Position numbers and translations under genes: made by a program
Shown: positions 12,237 through 21,783 of the stretch, piece by piece
Numbering within the stretch: the stretch's first letter is position 1
Layout: each line of letters begins with the position of its first letter
Assembly: GCA_026210745.1 (NCBI GenBank)
Contig: CP110630.1
Location: forward strand, 124,001-188,000
Length of the DNA: 64,000 nt
Source: Exobasidium rhododendri
Lineage: Eukaryota; Basidiomycota; Exobasidiomycetes; Exobasidiales; Exobasidiaceae
Direction: 5' to 3'
The notes under the pieces: model-generated
Told to the model about the DNA's origin: nothing
The model's input: only the letters and a program-made list of their open reading frames with translations
The model's database searches: none

Positions 12237-13103
12237 ATGCCTTCTCGACGGACAATGTCTTCTGCTATCAACGACAAGATCAGTCAGGCCCAGAAGGATA
12301 GAACGAGGTTGGCGTGCAGTACATGCAGAGCTCGGTGAGTCAGGAGGGTGATATCACGTCAACACACTCTTCTTCTATACTCACGCAGCTTCAATTCAAT
12401 CTAATCTCCCACTCAACTATTTCCCATCTCGAACAGTCGAATCAAATGCGATGGTCAGGATGGCACTTGCGGTAGATGCTTGGAAGATAAAAGGGCAGAC
12501 TGCCGCTACGAGAATGTAGGAACGTCGGAGAGACTGGCGGGGCGTCAAAGGAAGCGAGCACTTCGAAAGTTGCACGATGTCGACACCACAGTCGCATTGC
12601 TTGATCCGCCACCTGTCAGACTATCAGAGGCGACCCGTTCAGATTGGCCAAACGGCTATTCAACATCCAGTGTACCTTCACTTCCGCCACCCCACATCAC
12701 TCTTCAGGCAAAGAGCGTCTCCAGTTCCAGTCCAACGGCAATAAGTCCAAATTCATTTCAATCGAATTCCACACTTGACGACGCCACACACCCTACTAAT
12801 TTCAGCTCACTTGCTACGAGTATGGGTCCGACTGAAGCACTTTCAAATGGAAGCTCATACCCTTGGCAGATGCAAGAGCCACCTCTACGATCTTTGCAAC
12901 AGCCTGACGGGTCAAGCTTCGAACCTTCGTCCATGGAGCCTCCTTTGGTCCCCTTAGCGCCTGGCACTGGCTTGGAAGGGGAATACGCTTCTGTCGACGC
13001 CCTTTGGAGAGTCTATGACTGGCAGTATCGGTGCAACACTGGGACCGGCAACGCCCTTGGTCTGAATGAGTATCAGCCTCCGCCACCAAGTGCTCTCCCA
13101 TAA
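12237..13103 (+). CDS. Zn2Cys6 fungal transcription factor, short form
   Basis: Two exons (12237-12334, 12437-13103) give 254 residues. The intron splits the zinc cluster; after splicing the six cysteines are at 27, 30, 37, 44, 47 and 55 (C-x2-C-x6-C-x6-C-x2-C-x7-C), the binuclear Zn2Cys6 pattern, followed by a basic stretch (RQRKRALRK). The rest is Ser/Pro-rich and probably disordered. There is no room for the usual fungal-specific middle homology domain, so the protein is short for the class. It should act in the nucleus on DNA. Targets are unknown; the MFS and dehydrogenase genes lie 2.5 kb or more upstream. Confidence 0.88.
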
Positions 13104-13719
13104 CGCGAGCTGGAAGTCTACTCGACTTCTCCATCCATAGTCCTTCGTATGGTGCTATCGCATACACGGCGATGTGGGCTGCTAGACACAGTAAACCATT
13201 GATCGGCCACTGTGATCTTCCTCCTTCTTATTGCTTTCTCATTTCGCTTCTTTCCTTTGTTTCTCTTCTTATCTATATTTAATTCTCTACCCACATTTGT
13301 GTCTATATGTGCTTCTCTTCTCTTTCTTTTTCGCTCTTTTCCTCTTCTCTAAATCTTCAACTCCTGGAATCTACTCCAAGAAATGTGTCATGTATCATAC
13401 TACTCGCACTCACACTCAATGTCAATCAAAATAACAATCAATTGCATTATACCATCCTTTTTACGTGGTACACTTGGGCTTCTGTTCAAGCGAGGCATGT
13501 TGGGCTCGTCCGATAGCCAGGCGACTGTCCAAGTGGAGTCATACACAGTCGGTGAGCTGCTTGATCTTGCGTCCGCCTTGAACCCCCACAATCGCACATG
13601 CTGGCCGGAAGATGTGCAATCTTGCCGAGGAGCAGAGTGCGTCTGCCAGTCGGCAATCTTCTTGAATTTCCAAGGGAGAAGGAGCGGAGAACTCTCTACC
13701 GTCCTCTTAAGTCGATCAA
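13104..13719. other. Convergent 3' region
   Basis: This 616-bp stretch lies between two genes that converge. It is T/C-rich near 13210-13350, as expected for a 3' untranslated region. A 107-residue minus-strand frame overlaps the end of the next gene but shows no recognisable features. Confidence 0.35.
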
Positions 13720-14817
13720 TCATTCCTCGTCACTATCGTCTGCCAGATTGCGATAATACATCATATTGATTGCTGGAAGACGGGGCGCCCTTTTCGGAAG
13801 TATTATTGCATCAACGATCTTAAAGTCGTCATCAGAGGAGTCGTCCAAGATTTCAATCATCTCCTTTGCACGAGCATTACTGTCAAGTTGATCTGTCGAC
13901 ACCATTCGTTCCTCCTCCATCCCTGAATCGACAACAAGAGTGAGGCTCTGCAATTCCGTCTCCACGTCTGCGTTTGATAGCAGTGGCGATACAAGTGGAG
14001 AAATCGGTGGAATGCCAGAAGTAGTGATAATCTCCCCTACCTGGATTTGCTCTATCGTGTGCAAGGCATGAGGATGCTCTCTATGTGATTGTGAAGACTG
14101 AAGATCTAGCGAATAGGGTGACCGGACTTGTCCGCAGAGTTCCCATCTTTGCATGTCGATCGCTGCCCAAATTAGTGCCAGATCTCGAGCAGCATCGCAA
14201 CTTTTATTTTCTTCCTTTTCCTCCTGCCCCTCTGTCTCTCCTGATGAAGATGAGGGATGCAGTAGGTAGCCGTGCTTCCTTACCACTCTACCACTGAATC
14301 GATCTACGCGGAGGCTGCCACAACGATAGAGTCCCAATGGAATTTTGTGAGGCAGAAAGTCGAGACTGACTGAAGGTCTCAAGGACGTCAAAGGAGTCAA
14401 TTCTTGCTTCAACACCTCACGATCGGGCAAATCTACGTATCTGTTGCGCATAAGAACTCTATATCTTGCGAGATCCATGAACATGTCTTGAGTAGTATGC
14501 TTGCTCAGCCGGGACTCAGTCCTTGAGCTACTGCTACTAGTCTCTCGATCCTCGTTGTCTCCCTGGTAGGTCTCGTCATCCGAATCGCTTTCCGACAGCA
14601 ATATTCGCGGTGGACGTCTTCGTCTTTCCTCGCCTTGATCGTCTTGGTCCCCGTCGCTGTATAAGACGACATCGACTTTAGCCGTTTTGTCATGGAGAGA
14701 TGGCGATGATGGTAATCCTCTCCTTCTTCGCTGGAGAAGGTTGTTCTTCGGGTAAGCTATATGCACCTTCTCTCTGGTCGTTTTCTCTCTTTGTGTCTCT
14801 TCTCTTTCCGCATTCAT
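13720..14817 (-). CDS. Hypothetical acidic, serine-rich protein
   Basis: A single frame of 365 residues opens at an ATG at 14817 and I do not recognise it. The N-terminus is basic and rich in Glu/Thr/Arg (1-37). Serine- and acid-rich tracts follow (about 50-110). A central region at about 110-230 may be folded (around MFMDLARYRVLMRNRYVDL and PHKIPLGLYRCGSLRVDRF). The C-terminus is acidic, ending SDEE. Two short hydrophobic-acidic patches, VDVVLYSDGDQDD near residue 50 and IEILDDSSDDD near 325, look like SUMO-interacting motifs. That, with the absence of a signal peptide, hints at a nuclear protein, but this is inference only. Confidence 0.65.
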   Translation of the reverse strand: MNAEREETQREKTTREKVHIAYPKNNLLQRRRRGLPSSPSLHDKTAKVDVVLYSDGDQDDQGEERRRRPPRILLSESDSDDETYQGDNEDRETSSSSSRTESRLSKHTTQDMFMDLARYRVLMRNRYVDLPDREVLKQELTPLTSLRPSVSLDFLPHKIPLGLYRCGSLRVDRFSGRVVRKHGYLLHPSSSSGETEGQEEKEENKSCDAARDLALIWAAIDMQRWELCGQVRSPYSLDLQSSQSHREHPHALHTIEQIQVGEIITTSGIPPISPLVSPLLSNADVETELQSLTLVVDSGMEEERMVSTDQLDSNARAKEMIEILDDSSDDDFKIVDAIILPKRAPRLPAINMMYYRNLADDSDEE

Positions 14818-15515
14818 ACCTTTGGAGGAGCCCTTCTAGACATGCTCAGAGCCGGTCGCAGGGCAGTACATAACTTCGTCGCTGAGACCGAGTCATCACA
14901 GAGAGAGCGATAGTAGAGATGGGAAACGGTAGGGAGAAGAAGAAAAGGAAGGAGAACTCCTCGACGCCGCCACAATAGAAGCGCTCGGACCGCTCCTTGG
15001 TTGGCGGCTCTGGGCTTTGATTGCTCCCTTGACGTATAATTCAGCCTCTTCAGTATATCCTATACACTATTCTCATATACTTTTAGACGCACTGTATACA
15101 AGCGTCGCCAAAGAAGACGCCCATCTTTATGTTTTGAGCAGCAGACGTCACTCATGCTCATTTTGAGTTGAGCATCGTAGGGTACATACTGCCACTAGAT
15201 ATAGACATAGGAATGGTAGTTCCTTCATGAATGCACAGAGGAGTGGACGTCTCCCTTTGTGCAGTACAGACGCTCAAAAAAGACTCTGTCGCGTCAGCGC
15301 ACCGAAGGCCAAAGATGGAGGAGATCTCTCCGCGGAGCATTCAAAGCCTCCACAAGATGACCGACCTTAGGACTACGACGAGTTTGGCAGATTTGAAATT
15401 CCCCTTCTTTTGTGTGCTTGACGCAAAGGCTACATACAACGGACCCTAGCATTTTGAAGGGAATCTCGCCCTCTCTCTCTCCATCTTCGATCACCGGTCG
15501 CATCGCACAACGACA
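14818..15515. promoter_or_regulatory. Divergent intergenic region
   Basis: About 700 bp separate the acidic protein gene from the dehydrogenase gene, which is transcribed the other way. It holds AT-rich TATA-like words near 15035-15100. No gene is visible. Confidence 0.35.
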
Positions 15516-16800
15516 ATGGTGCCATTCATCTCGAACTTCCTCCTGTCAGCTGGCTTTTTGCCGGGGTACACGCCTCACTGGCGTCCAGAGAGGGACATGC
15601 CCGACTTGACTGGGAAGGTCATCGTAGTCACTGGTGCCAACACAGGTGAGCAAGTACAAGTGCACGTCGGCTGCATCGCAGTCTAAGCAGCTTCGACTGA
15701 TACACACACACACACACACACAACCAATGAGGTATCGGATTTGAGTCGATCAAGCACCTACTGAAGCAAGGAGCGAAGGTGTACGCCCTGAGTCGCACGC
15801 CCAGCAAGGGTGAAAAGGCCGTCAAGGATTTGAACGATCTGGGCTACAAGGGAGAAGCACTGCTGATCCAGTGTGATCTGGCTGATCTGAAGTCCGTTCG
15901 CAAAGCGGCAGATGAGATCCTCGCAAAAGAAAAAGAGGTGAGCTAGTCGGCAGTCAGGATATAAAGGTGATCTTTCTTTCTGCAGGCTCACCAGTCGCAT
16001 CACCACACAGATCCACATCGTGTTCTGTAATGCTGGAATCATGCTGCTGTCGAAAGCAGGTTCGGAACAAAAGACAGCGCAAGGGCACGAGATTCAATTC
16101 GGCACAAACGTACTGGCTCATCATCTTCTTGTCCGGATTCTCACACCAGCGATCGTTGAAGCGGCAAGCCATTCAGAGAAGGACTCTGTACGAATCATCT
16201 TTACTTCTTCCTCTGGACATTTCTTCTTTGCCAACAAGAAGATGATGAAGAATTGGGATCTGAGTGACGAAGGAGCGCTTCCTTACAAGCCTCAAGAGCT
16301 GTACTGCCGAAGCAAATTGGGCAACATTCATCAGGCCCACAAATTCGCGGATGAATTAGGGGCAAAAGGAGTGATCGCCGCTTCAGTCCATGTGAGTGAA
16401 GAGTAGAGTAGAGGGAAGAGTATTGGATCCAGAGGCTCCAGTGAGAAGCTGACTGCAGTAATTCATGCTTCTCAGCCGGGAAATATCCAGTCAGAATTAG
16501 GTGAGTTGTCGTTCAGACAAAGTTGAAGTTGACTAGAGTACGTGCTAAGATATCTCTTCGATGCACACAGCGCGGTACGCTCCTTCCTGGCAACAAGCGT
16601 TCATAGCCAAGATCATATGGCCAGTGTACTACGGCGCTATTAGCCAGCTCTACGCAGGTACAGCAAAAGGGATCGAAAACCTTCAACGTGCCTACTTTGT
16701 CCCATGGGCCCGTATGCATGAACCATCTCCGTCTGCTAGAAATGCTGCCATGGCGCAGAAGACGTGGGACTGGTGTGAGGAGCAAAGCAAGGGCTTCTAG
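15516..16800 (+). CDS. Short-chain dehydrogenase/reductase, retinol dehydrogenase-like
   Basis: Five exons (15516-15645, 15732-15937, 16011-16391, 16476-16500, 16571-16800) give 323 residues; the fourth exon is only 25 bp. The cofactor motif TGANTGIG is at 39-46, NAG at 119-121, a serine-rich active-site strand (TSSSGH) near 178, and the catalytic Tyr and Lys are in YCRSK (210 and 214). This is a classical SDR of the retinol-dehydrogenase/WW-oxidoreductase kind, probably NADP-dependent. The N-terminal hydrophobic stretch (FISNFLLSAGFLPGY) could bind a membrane or lipid droplet. The substrate is unknown. Intron 1 ends in a CA dinucleotide run just before its acceptor. Confidence 0.88.
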
Positions 16801-17031
16801 TAGTAACGCTTGTCACTCCTTATAGCTACAACAATAGAAGACAAATAGAAGGAACCATCATCGGGTTATGGGTGTCTGCTCCTCATTGTCATGATCGCCC
16901 TCACTCCTGTCTAGATGGTGAAGTCGCGTGGCCCTCGAAGCGCTAAGACCCTGTTTCTGATCGTTGAATCGCCCGAATCGGAACTTCTAATTGAGAAAAG
17001 TATAATCTCCATTCTGTTGTGTTTCTTCCCC

Positions 17032-17064
17032 ATGTTCCTTACTCCTCCCCCTCCACCTTCATGA
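17032..17064 (+). promoter_or_regulatory. Possible upstream open reading frame overlapping the Sec14-like start
   Basis: An ATG at 17032 opens a 10-codon, proline-rich frame whose TGA stop (17062-17064) overlaps the ATG of the Sec14-like gene (17061-17063) as ATGA. A TATAAT-like word is at about 17001. Whether the mRNA starts upstream of 17032 is not known. Confidence 0.35.
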
Positions 17065-18078
17065 CGATCCCTACGGAAGAGCTGGACCTCGCCGGTCATG
17101 AAGGCCATCTAAACACTACTCAGCAAGAGGCGTTCAACGACCTCAAGGAACAGGTCGAACAGGAGCTGGGGAAGAATTCATCCTCATCCTCCTCGATCAA
17201 ATGGTACGACGACACCACGTTGCTGCGTTTCTTGCGAGCTCGAAGCTTCAATGTGCCCAAGGCATTGAAGCAATTCATGGATACGGACACTTGGCGAAGG
17301 GAGCGCAACATCGACCAAGTCTATCGAGAATTTCCTGTGAACGACCTGGAAGCTGCCCGGATGTATTATCCTCGGTGGACAGGCAGGAGAGATCGCCTGG
17401 GAAGACCTCTGTACGTCTATCGGATTAGCAGTCTAACAAAGGAGCATCAGAAGGAGATATACAAGCAATCAGAAGAAAAGAGATACCAGACAATGTGAGA
17501 CAGTATGATCCACGCAAAGAGAGGGGCGGTGAGGCTGATCTATTCGCTGTGATTTCCCTCTTTTGGCTAGTGTCACCCTGACGGAGCTGCTACAACAATT
17601 CATCTTTGAGCTCTGCTCTCGTATACCCTCTGCATCCACACCGACTCCTATCTGCTGCGTCACCACCATCATAGATCTCGACGGAATCTCGTTTGGTCAG
17701 ATATGGTCACTACGCTCGCACCTTCAGCAGTCCATGACGCTTTCTTCTGCTCACTATCCTGAGACGTTGAGCACGATTGCCATAGTAAATGCGCCTTCCT
17801 ACTTCACATCAATATGGTCCCTGGTCTCCAAGTACTTTGATGAAGGCACTCGCAGGAAAGTGCACGTCTTGGGAGCTACACCCGGCCCTGCGTTACAGGC
17901 GATCATCAAGGCGGAGGACCTTCCTAAAGTATACGGTGGAGAGTTGGACTGGAAGTTTGAGGATGATCCAATACTGGATGACGAAGTGAAGGAGGCGGTA
18001 GGAACGAAGACGTTGCCTCCTGGTTCGCTGGTCTGGGAGGATGCAAAGGTCAAAGAAGTGGGAAGTGGCCGATCATAG
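17061..18078 (+). CDS. Sec14-like CRAL-TRIO lipid-transfer protein
   Basis: Two exons (17061-17494, 17571-18078) give 313 residues. The N-terminal CRAL-TRIO-N helices include DDTTLLRFLRARSFNVPKA. The lipid-binding domain follows (PLYVYRISSL, then TTIIDLDGISFGQIW, then YPETLSTIAIVNAPSYF and VYGGELDW). This is the Sec14 fold, which binds phosphatidylinositol and other lipids and supports Golgi lipid balance. Compared with yeast Sec14 the C-terminus is a little longer. The first in-frame ATG is at 17061. The intron is 76 bp and the junction restores YQTIVTLTELL, in register with the family. Confidence 0.9.
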
Positions 18079-18497
18079 ACGCAATAGAATGTAAGAGGAT
18101 CTTTAATAGCACACATGATGCAATAATCATAGATGAGTCGACCTTGAAATACATTGAAGTAGGCTCCTCACTCGGCATCAATTTAGACACTCGCTGCAAG
18201 AGAACGGGAATTCCTCGGCAATCAGTAGACAGAAGGAGAAGCTTGCATGAATATCGAGGGCCTCTGTCAGCTCCGACGCCCACCGGGTAAGTACGACATC
18301 TCGCTCAAGAGCAGTGAACATTGTTAATTGTGCTCGTGAAGAAATACCATAGCATGAAATCTGACCCCGCTGACCATCATGCAGAACCCAAGCTTATTAC
18401 AATGGCCCTTTTCGCCGAAGGACACAGACAGATAAGGGTGCACCGTTTCTACGGGCGTTCCACTCTCTCTTGGCTCTTCTCTTCCACTTTCGTTGTG
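18079..18497. promoter_or_regulatory. Upstream region of family member 1
   Basis: These 419 bp separate the Sec14-like gene from member 1. The last 60 bp are pyrimidine-rich. In-frame ATGs at 18354 and 18402 would add an N-terminal extension without a leading signal peptide, so I read this part as promoter and leader. Confidence 0.4.
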
Positions 18498-19808
18498 ATG
18501 TTGTTGCTTAAGGTAGTGCTTTCCGCCATGCTCTCATGCTACTGCTATTTGGGTGCGACAAGTCATCCCATGTTCCGGAGCAGGACCAGGAAATTTATCC
18601 CTGTCGACTCGTCATCATCATCATCAGACAGTCTTTCTCTAGGCGGTAGGGAAGACAAGCCCGATCCACAGCACAGATTCCACCATACAAGGGACTTCCT
18701 TACCAACTTTGGTAGAGGAAGCACTAGTGGTCGGGAGAATAATGTGCATCATTCGAACGTCTATGAGGACCATCTAGCGAGATCAAAGCAGTGGAACATA
18801 CGCTTGGATCAAGGCCAGACGAGCGGGACTTCGAACGTCGCGGCAGGATGGGCTGATGTACTGTTCCAGGGAGGAATTCACGATGGTGTTGCCTTTGAGG
18901 GCTTTGGCCAGACCGCGCCTTCCACGTCAATCACTCGTTCCACTGTTCACCAAGGGCACGCCAGCTACAGACCAATAGCGAGCAACTTCCCAGCCCCACA
19001 CGAAGGCGACACACATTCTGTCTCTGCCTCACAGACAATCACCCAAGATCTCATGCGACACTTTGACCAGAATGCACCACTGCAACAGGGCGACCCCTCC
19101 TGGGAATACACTCTCGTCGTCGATACTCGCTTTCCGTCTGAGCACGAGGGCGAGATGGTCTACCACAAGCTATCGAAAGATCAGAAGTTGGTCATTCTGG
19201 AGCACATACATCAGACACGACCATACAAGGCCAGATACCTACGACAACACCTGGAGTACTACCTGACAGCTCGATTGGCGCGTGAATTGTTGAGCAGAGA
19301 GGAGCGACGAATCGAGGCCGCAGTGGAGGAGCTGTTCCCAATCGACAAGCCCAAGAAGAGCCCAGAGACCCCCTGGATGACGGGTCTGACGAATACTGAT
19401 AGAAAGGAAGTGATACGTAAGATAGCCAAAGCGACACTGCAAGGCGCGGATGATCTTCGAGATCTCTTCCTCTCAAGACATGTCACACCCCAAGTGGCAC
19501 AGCACATCCTGCATTCAGACAAAGATGATGAGTTGAGAGGTATCGCACAGCGTCTCGGGCTCATCGTCCCGAGTGACGCAAACGACAAGCCGTGGAAAAA
19601 GGGAACTAGCCAAATCCACAGAAAGGCAATTCGTCAACGCATGATGGCATTTGGAGTGGAGAAGGAGACTACATGCTATGATTGGCTGGGAAGACGCCTC
19701 ATCCCGACCGGCTATGGCCTGAAGATGCTCCGAGCAAATGACGCTCAGTTTGAAAAGATTATGGAGTGGTTTAGGGGAAGAGGCCGCGTCTATCCTCCTT
19801 TTTCGTAA
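18498..19808 (+). CDS. Secreted modular repeat protein, member 1 (group A)
   Basis: Intronless, 436 residues from the ATG at 18498, chosen because it places a signal peptide (LLLKVVLSAMLSCYCYLGA) at the very start as in the paralogues; in-frame ATGs lie farther upstream. After the signal comes SHPM and a basic stretch (RSRTRK). The motif TRDFLTNFG is at 64-72. A Ser/His/Gln-rich linker runs to about 203. Three related modules follow at about 204-281 (IHQTRPY, ELLSREERRIEAA, LFP), 293-356 (WMTGL, DDLRDLFLS, VAQHILHS) and 365-427 (WKKGTSQ, RQRMM, CYDWL, GYGLKML). The tail is RVYPPFS. It is closest to member 2. A secreted effector-like role is inferred; no enzyme motif is visible. Confidence 0.8.
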   Translation: MLLLKVVLSAMLSCYCYLGATSHPMFRSRTRKFIPVDSSSSSSDSLSLGGREDKPDPQHRFHHTRDFLTNFGRGSTSGRENNVHHSNVYEDHLARSKQWNIRLDQGQTSGTSNVAAGWADVLFQGGIHDGVAFEGFGQTAPSTSITRSTVHQGHASYRPIASNFPAPHEGDTHSVSASQTITQDLMRHFDQNAPLQQGDPSWEYTLVVDTRFPSEHEGEMVYHKLSKDQKLVILEHIHQTRPYKARYLRQHLEYYLTARLARELLSREERRIEAAVEELFPIDKPKKSPETPWMTGLTNTDRKEVIRKIAKATLQGADDLRDLFLSRHVTPQVAQHILHSDKDDELRGIAQRLGLIVPSDANDKPWKKGTSQIHRKAIRQRMMAFGVEKETTCYDWLGRRLIPTGYGLKMLRANDAQFEKIMEWFRGRGRVYPPFS

Positions 19809-20241
19809 AGAGTGTGACGTGCACTATGCCTGTGTAGATTACAAGCCTGCTTGGTCGGTGTCGTCTCGGGCGGTGCGTTCGATGTGATGCAATCGAAATG
19901 CTAGACATTTTGTGAAGGCGCATTATTGCTGCGACATTGACCGACCGTATTCCCACACCACACCAGATCCCACGCCCGAATATGCAATCCTTGAACATAC
20001 TATGACGGTCACGATGCGTTCGAGGGCCACTACAGTCGCTGAATACGCCGTCAAACTATCTCGAAGACACAAAAGGCAACTGAAAGATAGAGCTGGAGGT
20101 GCAGCATGATTTCTAGCACGTTTTGTATGTACAGACTCACGAAATCCATCCTCTCATGTCCGCCTTCCTGTGGCGGAATAGGCCTCATCCACTAGCTTTT
20201 CCCCCTTCACATTCATATCACTGCTGAGTGTGTCGAACGGC
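19809..20241. other. Spacer between family members 1 and 2
   Basis: These 433 bp carry the 3' flank of member 1 and the promoter of member 2. A 65-codon frame at 19912-20109 has no recognisable content and I do not call it a gene. Confidence 0.4.
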
Positions 20242-21783
20242 ATGACGCTCCTATCTAAGCTGGCAGTACTAGCAGCCATCTCGTGTCATTGTGGCTTGGG
20301 CGTTGCCGTGCCAGCCCCAAGACCTATGCACAAGAGGAAGCTCAAAAATATCGTCCACAGCGATGACCCAACAATATCAGTTGGACGACACTCCACAAGA
20401 TCAGGACATCATCCACACGCCACACTTCCTGCCCCTCACATCGAGACAAGAGACTTCCTTACCAATTTCGGCGGTCTGAACGTTGGCCTAGACCATGCCT
20501 CGACTTCAGCTAGTCCCCTTCATTACTATACGAGTGGGAGTCGTAACCTTTCCACGCCAGACCGCCTTCCTTTACGAGAGGGTGGAAACATCGACAATTC
20601 CTCACAGCACACACAGCAAGGGGTGCGAAACAAATTCAAAGATCGCATCGACGCAAAATACGACTACTATGCCCAACATGCTTCCCGTCATAATGTCACA
20701 CAAGATTGCAGTCCCATTGCTCTGCATGAAGCCCATCTTTCATCTCCTTTGTCCTACGCGGTCCACCAACAGCATCACCATCCACCTCACATCGGCCCTT
20801 TTCTCGACATGACTGGCAAGCCGCAATGGTATGAAGGCCAAGATGAAGGCAAACATTTTTTGCCATACGATTTTCCGGGACAGTCCCCCTCTCATCGTCT
20901 TCCTTTTGGTGAAGACATGCAAACAACAAAGGATGACACTTTGGGGGGTCGCCACGCTGTGCAGCTTGCCACAACATCGTCGACGACCTTGCACACCAGT
21001 GAGCAGCAGTCTTCTGATCGCAGTGCCGTCAATCTCTTTCCTCCAGATCAAATTCGAAGCGACGGCGAGGAGTATACCCTGATCGTCAGTCCTCGGTTCG
21101 AGTCGAGCGACGACACGGACAAGGCGTACCTCCTACTGTCGCTCGATCAAAAATCAGTCATCATCGATCGAATTCATCAGGTGAGACCTTACACCGTACG
21201 CTATCTCCGACTTCGTCTTGCGGAAAACCTTACGCCGCCTCTGGCACACGCTCTGTTGAGCAGCGATCAGGCTCGGCTTGATGAGGCCATCGAAACCCTG
21301 TTCCCGGATGAAGGGGGTAAAAAGGATACTGCCTACAATGCTTGGATGGCAGGCTTGACGCATAATGATAGAAAGCAGGTGATAAAGAAGTTGTCCTTTG
21401 CGACCCTACAATCTGCCGACAAGCTTCGAGACTTTTTCTTGTATCGGAATGTGAGTAAAGACGTCGCACAGCTCCTATTGAGGGCTAGCACCGACGCAGA
21501 GATCAAAGCGCTGGCTCTAGAGTATCAACTACTCATACCGGAAAACAAAAAGGCAAGGGACAAACAGTTCTGGCAGATCGGCACAAGCTATGTGCAAAGG
21601 AAAGCGATACGACAGCGAATGATGAGATGCGGATTTGGAACACAAGCATGTTACGACTTGTTGGCAAAGTTCCTGGTACCGGTCGGCTATGGCCTGACAA
21701 TGCTTCGAGCGAACGAAGCACAATTCAGGATCATAATGGAGTGGTTACAGGGCAGGATTGAAGGACCGCCTCCATTTGCATAG
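20242..21783 (+). CDS. Secreted modular repeat protein, member 2 (group A)
   Basis: Intronless, 513 residues from the ATG at 20242. Signal peptide at 1-23 (LLSKLAVLAAISCHCGLGVAV), then PAPRPM followed by HKRKLK. The motif TRDFLTNFG at 69-77 is identical to that of member 1. The linker (78-277) is rich in His, Tyr, Ser and Gln. Modules lie at about 278-356 (IDRIHQVRPYTVRYLR, HALLSSDQARLDEAI), 368-432 (WMAGLTHNDR, LRDFFLYR) and 443-505 (RKAIRQRMM, CYDLL, GYGLTML). The tail is GPPPFA, like member 1. Members 1 and 2 look like a tandem duplication. The pogo-type transposon lies 1 kb downstream. Confidence 0.8.
   Translation: MTLLSKLAVLAAISCHCGLGVAVPAPRPMHKRKLKNIVHSDDPTISVGRHSTRSGHHPHATLPAPHIETRDFLTNFGGLNVGLDHASTSASPLHYYTSGSRNLSTPDRLPLREGGNIDNSSQHTQQGVRNKFKDRIDAKYDYYAQHASRHNVTQDCSPIALHEAHLSSPLSYAVHQQHHHPPHIGPFLDMTGKPQWYEGQDEGKHFLPYDFPGQSPSHRLPFGEDMQTTKDDTLGGRHAVQLATTSSTTLHTSEQQSSDRSAVNLFPPDQIRSDGEEYTLIVSPRFESSDDTDKAYLLLSLDQKSVIIDRIHQVRPYTVRYLRLRLAENLTPPLAHALLSSDQARLDEAIETLFPDEGGKKDTAYNAWMAGLTHNDRKQVIKKLSFATLQSADKLRDFFLYRNVSKDVAQLLLRASTDAEIKALALEYQLLIPENKKARDKQFWQIGTSYVQRKAIRQRMMRCGFGTQACYDLLAKFLVPVGYGLTMLRANEAQFRIIMEWLQGRIEGPPPFA

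Noticed and set aside
13400-13723. 107-codon minus-strand frame overlapping the stop of the acidic protein gene
   Set aside because: It overlaps the stop by ATGA and could suggest a second cistron, but fungal nuclear genes are rarely polycistronic and the content looks random.
15700-15722. CA dinucleotide run as a regulatory element
   Set aside because: It lies inside intron 1 of the short-chain dehydrogenase just before the acceptor; a simple microsatellite is enough to explain it.
18321-18497. Longer N-terminus of member 1
   Set aside because: The frame is open upstream with ATGs at 18354 and 18402, but they would move the hydrophobic signal away from the N-terminus, unlike all paralogues.
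19912-20109. 65-codon frame between members 1 and 2
   Set aside because: It is short and has no motif or signal peptide; probably chance.
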